From Propionibacteriaceae bacterium ZF39 (GTDB lineage: Bacteria; Actinomycetota; Actinomycetes; Propionibacteriales; Propionibacteriaceae), in NCBI GenBank assembly GCA_039565995.1, contig CP154795.1:744001-808000 (forward strand): DNA of 64,000 nt, given 5' to 3'. Shown one piece after another: positions 56,989-64,000 of the stretch (position 1 is the first letter of the stretch; the number at the start of each line of letters is the position of its first letter). A program made the translations under genes and the position numbers. A model generated the notes under the pieces. It ran no database searches and was not told the DNA's origin. It saw nothing but the letters and a program-made list of their open reading frames with translations.

Positions 56989-58797
56989 TCAGGCGAGGTT
57001 CTGCTTCAGCTTGTCCAGCTCGGCCTTGATGGCGTCGGGGACGTTGCCCAGCTTCTCGAACCACTCTTCGATCAGCGGGAGCTCCTTCTTCCACTCCTCG
57101 GCATCGAACTTGGTCGCCTCCGCCAGCTTGGCGGGATCGAGGGACAGGCCCTCGACGTTGAGCGAGCCCTCGGCCGGGATAGCGCCGGCAGGGGTGTCGA
57201 TGGCCTCTGCGTCGCCCTCAAGGCGGCGGACGATCCACTCGAGGACGCGGCTGTTCTCGCCGAAGCCCGGCCACAGGAACTTGCCCTCCTGCGACTTGCG
57301 GAACCAGTTGACGAAGAAGATCTTCGGCAGCTTGTCGGCCTCGGCATTCTCGCCGATGTTGACCCAGTGCTGGAGATAGTCGTTGGCGTTGTAGCCGATA
57401 AACGGCAGCATCGCCATCGGGTCACGACGCACGACGCCCACGGCGCCGGTGGCGGCGGCGGTTGTCTCCGAGGAGCAGGTCGCACCCATGAAGGTGCCGT
57501 GGTTCCAGTCGCGGGACTGGGCGACCAGCGGAACGGTGGAAGCGCGGCGACCGCCGAAGAGGATCGCGTCGACCGGGACACCCTTCGGGTTGTTGAAGTC
57601 ATCCGACAGGATGGGGCACTGCGAGATCGGCGTGGTGAACCGGCTGTTCGGGTGGGCGGCCTTGACCTCGGCCTCGGGGGTCCAGGGCTTGCCGTGCCAG
57701 TCGGTGAGGGAATCGGGCTCGAAGTCGGTCATCTCTTCCCACCAGACATCGCCATAGGGAGTCAGGGCGACGTTGGTGAAGATCGAGTTGCCAGCCTCGA
57801 TGGTGCGCATCGCGTTCGGGTTGGTGTGATAACCGGTGCCCGGCGCAACGCCGAAGAAGCCGTTCTCGGGGTTGACCGCATAGAGACGACCGTCCTCGCC
57901 GAAGCGCATCCAGGCGATGTCGTCGCCCAGGGTCTTGACGGTCCAGCCCGGGATGGTCGGCTCGAGCATGGCCAGGTTGGTCTTGCCGCAGGCGGAGGGG
58001 AAGGCGGCGCAAACGACGTACTTCTTGCCCTCGGGCGAGGTCAGCTCGAGGATCAGCATGTGCTCGGCCAGCCAGCCCTCGTCATGGGCCATCGCCGAGG
58101 CGATGCGCAGCGCGTAGCACTTCTTGCCGAGCAGGGCGTTGCCGCCATAACCCGAGCCGTAGGACCAGATCTCGCGGGTCTCGGGGAAGTGGGAGATGTA
58201 TTTCGTGTCGTTGCACGGCCACGCCACGTCATCCTGACCGTCGGCCAGCGGATAGCCGACCGAGTGGATGCACTTCACGAACGGCTTGTCGTCGCCCATG
58301 GCCTTGAGGGCGTCGGCGCCCATGCGGGTCATGATCTTCATCGAGATGACGACATATTCGGAGTCGGTCAGCTCGACGCCGAACTTCGGGTCGTCCGCGT
58401 CGATCGGGCCCATGCAGAACGGCACGACGAACATCGTGCGGCCCTTCATGCAGCCGTCATAGAGCTCCGACATCGTCTGCTTCATCTCGGCAGGAGCGGC
58501 CCAGTTGTTGGTGGGGCCGGCGCCGGCCTCGGTCTCGGAGCAGATGAAGGTCTGGTCCTCGACGCGTGCGACGTCCGAGGGGTCCGAGCGGAAATAGAAC
58601 GAGTTGGGCTTGGCTTCCTCGTTGAGGCGCGTGGCAATGCCCCGGTCCACCAGGTGGTCGGTGAATTCCTTCCACTCGGCGTCCGAGCCGTCACACCAGC
58701 GGATCGCATCGGGCTTGGTAAGGGCTGCAACCTCTTCCACCCAGGCCAGCAGATCGGCATGGGTGGTGGGCGCATTCTGACCAACGGTGGCAGTCAC
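56989..58797 (-). CDS. pckG: Phosphoenolpyruvate carboxykinase (GTP)
   Basis: A 602-residue GTP-type PEPCK interconverting oxaloacetate and PEP at the gluconeogenic/anaplerotic node. The kinase loop [13 protein letters not shown] holds the hyper-reactive Cys, [12 protein letters not shown] is the guanine-side loop, and MRVMTDKDPKF-equivalent regions are normal. GTG 58797 has GGAGAA upstream. Propionibacteria use related reactions in propionate metabolism, but nothing here indicates the direction used. It is monocistronic, with its own terminator. Confidence 0.96.
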   Translation of the reverse strand: MTATVGQNAPTTHADLLAWVEEVAALTKPDAIRWCDGSDAEWKEFTDHLVDRGIATRLNEEAKPNSFYFRSDPSDVARVEDQTFICSETEAGAGPTNNWAAPAEMKQTMSELYDGCMKGRTMFVVPFCMGPIDADDPKFGVELTDSEYVVISMKIMTRMGADALKAMGDDKPFVKCIHSVGYPLADGQDDVAWPCNDTKYISHFPETREIWSYGSGYGGNALLGKKCYALRIASAMAHDEGWLAEHMLILELTSPEGKKYVVCAAFPSACGKTNLAMLEPTIPGWTVKTLGDDIAWMRFGEDGRLYAVNPENGFFGVAPGTGYHTNPNAMRTIEAGNSIFTNVALTPYGDVWWEEMTDFEPDSLTDWHGKPWTPEAEVKAAHPNSRFTTPISQCPILSDDFNNPKGVPVDAILFGGRRASTVPLVAQSRDWNHGTFMGATCSSETTAAATGAVGVVRRDPMAMLPFIGYNANDYLQHWVNIGENAEADKLPKIFFVNWFRKSQEGKFLWPGFGENSRVLEWIVRRLEGDAEAIDTPAGAIPAEGSLNVEGLSLDPAKLAEATKFDAEEWKKELPLIEEWFEKLGNVPDAIKAELDKLKQNLA

Positions 58798-59004
58798 GTC
58801 GTTGTTCTCCTGCAGGGTTAGTGAGACCAGTCAAGTTAGTGGTATCACCCTACCCGAGCAGCTCTCAGCGTCCGGCGATACGGACCGGTAGCTTGTGTGA
58901 ACCCGATCACCCCTGAGTTCAGGGGGCTTCGGCGAAACGATTTGGCGCGTGCCGCGTGCGTACGCTAACGTTGTCTCTCGGTTCGCCCGCCAGCGGGAAG
59001 CCAA

Positions 59005-59077
59005 GCGCTCGTAGCTTAACGGATAGAGCATCTGACTACGGATCAGAAGGTTGGGGGTTCGAATCCCTCCGAGCGCG
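59005..59077 (+). tRNA. tRNA-Arg (anticodon ACG)
   Basis: A 73-nt tRNA. The acceptor is GCGCTCG/CGAGCGC, the anticodon loop CTACGGA reads ACG (wobble A would be edited to inosine), and the T-arm is GGGGGTTCGAATCCCTC. CCA is encoded at 59078-59080. Confidence 0.94.
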
Positions 59078-59091
59078 CCACCTATGGAAGA

Positions 59092-59120
59092 AGCCCAGGC
59101 CGATATGGCTTGGGCTCTTT
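59092..59120 (+). terminator. Terminator of tRNA-Arg
   Basis: AGCCCAGGCC and GGCTTGGGCT form a 10-bp stem (one G-U) with a GATAT loop, followed by CTTT. The remaining 59121-59343 is the leader of the glycan cluster, with GGGGGAGA before its first gene and nothing else I can name. Confidence 0.7.
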
Positions 59121-59343
59121 GCTCTCCGGGTGCCAAGCCCGGAATGTTTCCATAAGGACTTGAGGGATCTTTCTCCTGTCCAGACCCGTGTCCCACTAGG
59201 GGATATGGGCGTCCTGTCCAAGAAATGGGGGACAGCCGCAGTTTTGAGAAAACGGAACCGGGCTGGCCATTTCGGGAGTGGAAGCCTAGCGTTTGTTCAG
59301 GCCCGCATCGGGGGAGACGGGCCAACTAGGGGGAGAAAGCCTG

Positions 59344-61212
59344 ATGAGGAGTGTTCCTGTCTTCTGGCGACGAGCGTTGATGCTGGGTTGGGATGTCCTG
59401 GCTTGGCTTATTGCGTTCGCCGGTTTCGTGCTGGTCCGCTATGAGTTCCAACTCAAGGAAGACCAATGGCTCGCGGCCATCGCCTACGCCGTTGCCATCA
59501 TCAGCGCCCATGTCGTTCTGGGCTTCCTGACACAGCTCTATCTCGGTCGCTCCAAGGTGGGCAGCTATGCCGAAGCCACCTATCTGGGTGGCATCGTCCT
59601 TTCGACCTCGGTCGTCCTGGGCCTCGTCGCGACGGTCTTCGCGCCGCGCTTCCCGAATGCGATCGCTATCTTCATGCCCGCGACGGCGCTGATCCTGATG
59701 GCTGCCGGTCGCTGGGCCTTCCGAGGCTGGCTCGGTGCCAACCGGCGTCGCAATGGCGTAGTGGACCACGAGGACGCCAAGAACGTCCTCGTCTATGGCG
59801 CCGGTGAAGCGGGCGCGGAGGTCGCCCGCCTCGTCAACACCGCCCACGAAGCTCCCTACCGAATCGTCGGTTTCATCGATGATGATCGGTCCAAGCGCTT
59901 CCTTCGCGTGCATGGGCACCGAGTGCTGGGCACGAGGAGCGACCTGGTTCACCTGGCGAAGGAGAAGGACGCTCATAGCGTCATTCTGGCCATGGGCAAC
60001 GCCCAGCCCGACTTCATCAAGGGCGTGTCGCAGCAGTGTTCTGAAGCGGGCGTCAAGCTCATCGTGATTCCGCCCGTGCGAGAGCGCATCGGTGGCCGGG
60101 TCCAGCTCGACCAGTTGCGTGAATTCGACGTCGTGGACCTGCTCGGGCGGCGCCCCATCCACACGGACCTGTCCGAGATCAGCGGTTATCTGAGTGGTCG
60201 CGTGGTCTTGGTGACGGGTGCCGGCGGCTCGATCGGTGCCGAGATCGCGCGTCAGGTCAACGATCTGAAACCCTCCAAGTTGTTCCTGCTGGATCGTGAC
60301 GAGTCGGCGCTGCACGGCCTTCAGTTGGACCTCAAGGGTGTGGGCCTCCTTGACAGCGAGGAAACCATCCTGTGTGACATCCGGGACGAGACGGCCCTGC
60401 AGAAAGTGTTTGACCAGTGCCGGCCCGACGTCGTCCTGCATGCCGCAGCCCTGAAGCACCTCCCGATGCTGGAACGCTTCCCCGAAGAAGGCTGGAAGAC
60501 CAACGTCCTCGGATCCCTCAACGTCCTGCGATGTGCCCGCAAATCCGGCGTCCAGCGGTTCGTCAACGTCTCGACCGACAAGGCAGCGGATGCGATCAGC
60601 CGTCTCGGGCAGTCGAAGCGCTTGGCCGAGCGACTCACGGCTTGGTACGCGATGCAGTACAACCTCGACTACGTCTCCGTCCGCTTCGGCAACGTGTTGG
60701 GCTCCCGCGGGTCGGTGGTGCATGCCTTCAAGGCTCAGATCGAGCGCGGCGGTCCGGTCACGGTGACCGACCCCAAGGTGACCCGGTATTTCATGACGAT
60801 TCCCGAAGCCTGCGAGCTGGTGCTCCAGGCCGGCGCGATCGGCAAGCCGGGTGACGTGCTCGTGCTCGACATGGGCGAGCCTGTCCGCATCCTCGATGTG
60901 GCGCAGCGTCTGATCGAGGTGTCGGGTCGCCACGACATCGCTATCCAATACACCGGTCTCAGGGAGGGCGAGAAGCTCCACGAAGTGCTGCTCGGCGAGG
61001 TCGAGCGTGGCCACGCCAGCGAGCATCCGCTCATCACTCAGGTCGCCGTCCCTGTGCTCAGCCCCATGGATGTGCTGTTTGATCCCGACTCACCCGAGGA
61101 CGCCCTCGAGTTGATGCGGAGCCAAGCCGCGGCGAGGTTGCCCCAGTCGCCGGTCACGCCCGTACGCTCCGACCTCTCGGCCGACACCGGCTCTCACCCG
61201 GTTGTCCGATAG
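59344..61212 (+). CDS. Nucleoside-diphosphate-sugar 4,6-dehydratase (PglF/CapD-like), membrane-bound
   Basis: A 622-residue protein with four N-terminal membrane helices, a CoA-binding-like Rossmann domain (VLVYGAGEAGAEVARLV) and a C-terminal SDR domain (VLVTGAGGSIGAEIARQV; DVVLHAAALKHLPMLE; catalytic Lys in RLGQSKRLAERL). Relatives make UDP-4-keto-6-deoxy sugars from UDP-GlcNAc at the inner membrane. The usual STDKAVNPTN segment is changed to STDKAADAIS. ATG 59344 follows a GGGGGAGA site. It is the first gene of a surface-glycan cluster. Confidence 0.92.
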   Translation: MRSVPVFWRRALMLGWDVLAWLIAFAGFVLVRYEFQLKEDQWLAAIAYAVAIISAHVVLGFLTQLYLGRSKVGSYAEATYLGGIVLSTSVVLGLVATVFAPRFPNAIAIFMPATALILMAAGRWAFRGWLGANRRRNGVVDHEDAKNVLVYGAGEAGAEVARLVNTAHEAPYRIVGFIDDDRSKRFLRVHGHRVLGTRSDLVHLAKEKDAHSVILAMGNAQPDFIKGVSQQCSEAGVKLIVIPPVRERIGGRVQLDQLREFDVVDLLGRRPIHTDLSEISGYLSGRVVLVTGAGGSIGAEIARQVNDLKPSKLFLLDRDESALHGLQLDLKGVGLLDSEETILCDIRDETALQKVFDQCRPDVVLHAAALKHLPMLERFPEEGWKTNVLGSLNVLRCARKSGVQRFVNVSTDKAADAISRLGQSKRLAERLTAWYAMQYNLDYVSVRFGNVLGSRGSVVHAFKAQIERGGPVTVTDPKVTRYFMTIPEACELVLQAGAIGKPGDVLVLDMGEPVRILDVAQRLIEVSGRHDIAIQYTGLREGEKLHEVLLGEVERGHASEHPLITQVAVPVLSPMDVLFDPDSPEDALELMRSQAAARLPQSPVTPVRSDLSADTGSHPVVR

Positions 61213-61230
61213 CGGGCAGGGGACGATTCC

Positions 61231-62358
61231 TTGAACGGACGGATCTATCTATCCGGCCCCGATGTCACCGACGCCGAAGAACAGGCGATTGTGCGCGCCA
61301 TCCGCTCGGGCTGGGTGGCCCCTCTGGGGCCGGAGGTCGACGCCTTCGAGCGCGAGCTGGCCGACTACAGCGACCGAGCCCATGCGGTGGCGCTGTCGTC
61401 CGGGACGGCGGCGCTGCATCTGGGACTCATCGCTATGGGGATCGGACCTGGCAATGTGGTCCTCACCTCCACCATGACATTCGCCGCGACGGCGAATGCG
61501 ATCACGTACACCGGGGCTGAGCCGGTTTTCGTCGACTGTGACGGGACCGGAAACATCGACCCGGTGTTGTTGGCCGAGGCGGTGTCCGAATTCAAAGACC
61601 AAGGGCTCGCCGCGATCGTTCCGGTCGATCTTCTGGGCAAGGTCGCCGACCAGGGCGCGATCGCCGAGATCGCAGAAGCGGCCAGCATCCCGGTGTTATC
61701 CGACGCGGCCGAATCACTCGGCGCGCGGCGGAATGGGCGTCCAGCCGCCTCCTTCGGCGCGGCTGCCGCGGTGTCGTTCAACGGCAACAAGGTGATGAGC
61801 ACGTCAGGTGGTGGTGCTCTCCTGACCGATGACGCCGCCATGGCCGAGCGTGTGCGCTATCTCGCGACCCAGGCTCGGCAGCCGGTGGTCCACTACGAGC
61901 ACACAGAGATCGGCTACAACTACCGTTTGTCCAACATCCTGGCCGCCCTGGGGCGAGCCCAACTGGCGCGCCTCGACGCCATGATCGAACGCCGCCGCTG
62001 GATCAGGTCCCAATATCGCGCGGCCTTCGCGTCCGTCCCGGGCACGACCATATTCGGCACTCCAGATGACGGGGACAACTGTTGGCTCACTTCGGTCATC
62101 GTGGATCAGCCCGACGCTGGGTTCTCCTCCGATGATCTCCGCAATTTCCTGGCCTCCCGGCAGATCGAGGCACGGCCGCTGTGGAAGCCGATGCACCTGC
62201 AGCCGGTGTTTTCGCAGGCGCGAAGCATCGTGAATGGAACCAGCGAACGTCTGTTCCGCACGGGGCTGTCGCTGCCCAGCGGGTCTGCGTTGACTGATGA
62301 GCAAGTCCAGCGCATTGTGAGTTCTATCGGCGATTTCGTGGCAGGTACGCATGACTGA
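61231..62358 (+). CDS. DegT/DnrJ/EryC1/StrS-family sugar aminotransferase
   Basis: A 375-residue PLP enzyme. The start is TTG 61231 (MNGRIYLSGPDVTDAEEQAI), with GGGGA upstream and 18 bp after the dehydratase. SGTAALHLGLIAMGIGPG binds the cofactor phosphate, and SFNGNKVMSTSGGGAL holds the Schiff-base Lys. It should aminate the 4-keto sugar made by the upstream enzyme, as PglE does in bacillosamine synthesis. Its end overlaps the next gene by 8 bp. Confidence 0.92.
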   Translation: MNGRIYLSGPDVTDAEEQAIVRAIRSGWVAPLGPEVDAFERELADYSDRAHAVALSSGTAALHLGLIAMGIGPGNVVLTSTMTFAATANAITYTGAEPVFVDCDGTGNIDPVLLAEAVSEFKDQGLAAIVPVDLLGKVADQGAIAEIAEAASIPVLSDAAESLGARRNGRPAASFGAAAAVSFNGNKVMSTSGGGALLTDDAAMAERVRYLATQARQPVVHYEHTEIGYNYRLSNILAALGRAQLARLDAMIERRRWIRSQYRAAFASVPGTTIFGTPDDGDNCWLTSVIVDQPDAGFSSDDLRNFLASRQIEARPLWKPMHLQPVFSQARSIVNGTSERLFRTGLSLPSGSALTDEQVQRIVSSIGDFVAGTHD

Positions 62359-62992
62359 CCGGGCGTATGACCGAATCAAACGCGCGATGGACGTCGCGGC
62401 GAGCGCTGCAGGAATCGTGGTGACCGCTCCGATCCAGCTCGCCACCGCTGCGGCCGTCTGGAAATTCCACGGCAGGCCGGTGCTGTTTCGTCAGCCGCGG
62501 CCCGGCAAGGACTCTGAGATGTTCGAGTTGGTCAAGTTCCGAACCATGCGTCACCCGGATGCGACCCACGTGACTGACGCCGAACGGCTGACGCCGTTCG
62601 GTCGATTCCTGCGCTCGACGAGTCTGGACGAATTGCCAACGCTGTGGAATGTGCTGAAGGGCGACATGAGCATGGTGGGCCCGCGGCCACTGCTGGTGCA
62701 ATATCTGGAGCGCTACAGCACTGAGCAGGCCAGGCGCCACGAAGTGAGACCCGGAATCACGGGGCTGGCGCAGGTATCCGGGCGCAACGCCCTGGACTGG
62801 GAATCGAGGTTTGCGCTCGATGTCGAATATGTCGACAACCGCGGCCTTGCTCTCGATCTGTCGATCTTGTGGCGAACGATTGCGTCGGTAGTTAAGCGAT
62901 CGGGGATTTCGGAAGCCGGGCACGTGACCATGAGCGAGTTCATGGGCTCGGGCAAGTTGACGAGTGGAGCGGAGCCGCGAGATGGCCTATGA
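62351..62992 (+). CDS. Polyprenyl-phosphate phosphoglycosyl transferase (PglC-like)
   Basis: A 213-residue monotopic phosphoglycosyl transferase. A short N-terminal re-entrant hydrophobic helix (VAASAAGIVVTAPIQLA) is followed by the catalytic core (ELVKFRTMR), the DELPTLWNVLKGDMSMVGPR block with the Asp-Glu nucleophile region lying just ahead, and PGITGLAQVSGRN. It would transfer the first sugar phosphate to undecaprenyl phosphate. Gene order dehydratase-aminotransferase-phosphoglycosyl transferase mirrors pglF-pglE-pglC; an acetyltransferase (PglD) is not seen within the window. Confidence 0.9.
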   Translation: MTDRAYDRIKRAMDVAASAAGIVVTAPIQLATAAAVWKFHGRPVLFRQPRPGKDSEMFELVKFRTMRHPDATHVTDAERLTPFGRFLRSTSLDELPTLWNVLKGDMSMVGPRPLLVQYLERYSTEQARRHEVRPGITGLAQVSGRNALDWESRFALDVEYVDNRGLALDLSILWRTIASVVKRSGISEAGHVTMSEFMGSGKLTSGAEPRDGL

Positions 62993-63010
62993 CGCGCTTA
63001 CGAGGCTCGG

Positions 63011-64000
63011 ATGCACTCTGTGAAGCTCCTTTATGTAATCGACTCGCTGGCCCCAGGTGGGGCGGAGACGTCACTTGCTGTCATGACGCCCGGGCTCTTG
63101 GCGCATGGCATCGAATTGCATGTGCTGCCTTTGCATGGACCCTTTGACCTCGCCGAGACAATCTCCACCGCCGGAGCCACGATTCACGGGCCCGCACAAA
63201 GCTTGGGGCGGCTTGGTTACCTCAAGCGCGTGGTTGACTTGGCACGGAGCGTGAAGCCAGATCTGGTCCACACATCTGTGTTCGAGGCGGACATCGCAGG
63301 CCGGGCGGCAGGGAGACTGCTCCGAATTCCGTACTCGACCAGTTTGGTGAATGAATACTACGGAGAGTCGCATTCTTCGGAGGTATTGCGCTGGAAACTT
63401 GCTGGGGCCCAGTTTGCAGATCGGCTGACTTCGCGGGGTGCCTCTCGATTCCATGCAGTCTCTCAGGCCGTCAAGGACAGTGCCGCGCCTGCCTTAGCCT
63501 TGGACCGCGACCGCATCGAAGTGATTCCCAGAGGTCGCGATCCTCGACACCTGCCGTTCCGACCATCCGGAGTAAGTGAGCAGACGAGGTCGGGTCTAGG
63601 ACTTGCGGCCGACACTCCTGTGATCCTCGGTGTTGGTCGCCTTGAACCGCAAAAAGGTTTTCGCCACTTGCTGGAGTCTTTGGCACTTGTGGCAGCAGAA
63701 CTGCCTGCCGCTGTCCTATTGATCGCTGGCCGGGATGGGCGGGCCTCAGCGAACTTGCGAGCGTTGGCTACCCAGGCGCCCCTGGAAGTGCGCTTCTTGG
63801 GCCATCGGACAGATATGCCTCAGTTGCTTGCCATGGCGGATGTGCTTGCCTTCCCGTCCGAACGTGAAGGAAGCCCCGGGACTCTGATCGAGGCAATGGC
63901 GGCAGGGACTCCGATCGTCTCCTCAGACATAGCACCTTGTTTAGAGGTTCTCGGCGGACGCGAAACCGATATGGCGCGTGTGACGCCCCTCGGAGACATC
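63011..64000 (+). CDS. Glycosyltransferase family 4 protein (partial)
   Basis: The 330 visible codons run off the right edge. The N-terminal domain has KLLYVIDSLAPGGAETSLAV; the C-terminal domain has ILGVGRLEPQKGFRHLLESL and the donor-binding FPSEREGSPGTLIEAMAAGT, standard for GT-B retaining GT4 enzymes. The start may be ATG 63011 or GTG 63020. GC content and codon choice are clearly lower than upstream (for example TTTATGTAATC near the start), which suggests acquisition by transfer. It lies 18 bp after the phosphoglycosyl transferase and should extend the lipid-linked glycan. Confidence 0.85.
   Translation, partial: MHSVKLLYVIDSLAPGGAETSLAVMTPGLLAHGIELHVLPLHGPFDLAETISTAGATIHGPAQSLGRLGYLKRVVDLARSVKPDLVHTSVFEADIAGRAAGRLLRIPYSTSLVNEYYGESHSSEVLRWKLAGAQFADRLTSRGASRFHAVSQAVKDSAAPALALDRDRIEVIPRGRDPRHLPFRPSGVSEQTRSGLGLAADTPVILGVGRLEPQKGFRHLLESLALVAAELPAAVLLIAGRDGRASANLRALATQAPLEVRFLGHRTDMPQLLAMADVLAFPSEREGSPGTLIEAMAAGTPIVSSDIAPCLEVLGGRETDMARVTPLGDI

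Overview
The window is high-GC DNA from an actinobacterium, most likely of the family Propionibacteriaceae, although the family is an inference from gene content. Supporting features are a WhiB regulator, a bacterial proteasome activator (Bpa), two LytR-CpsA-Psr proteins, GTP-type PEP carboxykinase, luciferase-like (F420/flavin) oxidoreductases, a DUF4921 protein, many GTG starts, and several genes whose -10 box lies only 6-7 nt before the start codon (leaderless transcripts). It reads as chromosomal backbone with accessory patches; no prophage, plasmid or CRISPR locus is visible.

Layout. 0-6.9 kb: a partial RluA-type pseudouridine synthase, a small P-loop kinase, rpiB, an MFS transporter, a divergent cytochrome bd-like oxidase (cydA plus a short second subunit broken by an in-frame TGA), and a NarL-type two-component pair. 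7.2-11.6 kb: the str operon rpsL-rpsG-fusA-tuf. 11.7-12.1 kb: a terminator and the first copy of a dispersed non-coding repeat. 12.2-30.7 kb: an AbiEi/nuclease-like protein, a luciferase-like oxidoreductase, a large katE-type catalase, a tightly overlapping four-gene cluster (GT2, acyl-CoA dehydrogenase-like, PIG-L deacetylase, methyltransferase), an AlkZ-like protein, PPK2, treY, an AztD-type zinc metallochaperone behind a Zur-like box, a DUF4921 GalT-like protein, a ParA pair, galE, and two tandem inverted copies of the repeat. 30.7-36.3 kb: the S10 operon rpsJ to rpsQ. 36.3-37.2 kb: a terminator, two more repeat copies and a perfect 17-bp palindrome.

37.2-47.0 kb: pheA, an MHS-family transporter, MGMT overlapping an Ada/AlkA fusion, a PAP2/diacylglycerol-kinase fusion divergent from serS, a HAD phosphatase and a membrane-anchored Nudix-like protein. 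47.07-48.50 kb: a complete ISL3-family insertion sequence with an 8-bp target duplication and a frameshifted transposase. 48.6-59.1 kb: whiB-like, bpa, MFS, a luciferase-like oxidoreductase with a quinone oxidoreductase, tRNA-Ser(TGA), a small membrane protein, two LCP genes, tRNA-Ser(GCT), pckG and tRNA-Arg(ACG). 59.3-64.0 kb: the start of a cell-surface polysaccharide or glycan cluster (4,6-dehydratase, DegT aminotransferase, phosphoglycosyl transferase, GT4) that runs off the right edge.

The points most worth following are the GT2/ACAD/PIG-L/methyltransferase cluster (an unassigned glycan or glycolipid-modifying pathway), the repeat family bordering the ribosomal operons, a coding palindromic insert inside AlkA, and the unusual bd-like oxidase with an interrupted small subunit.
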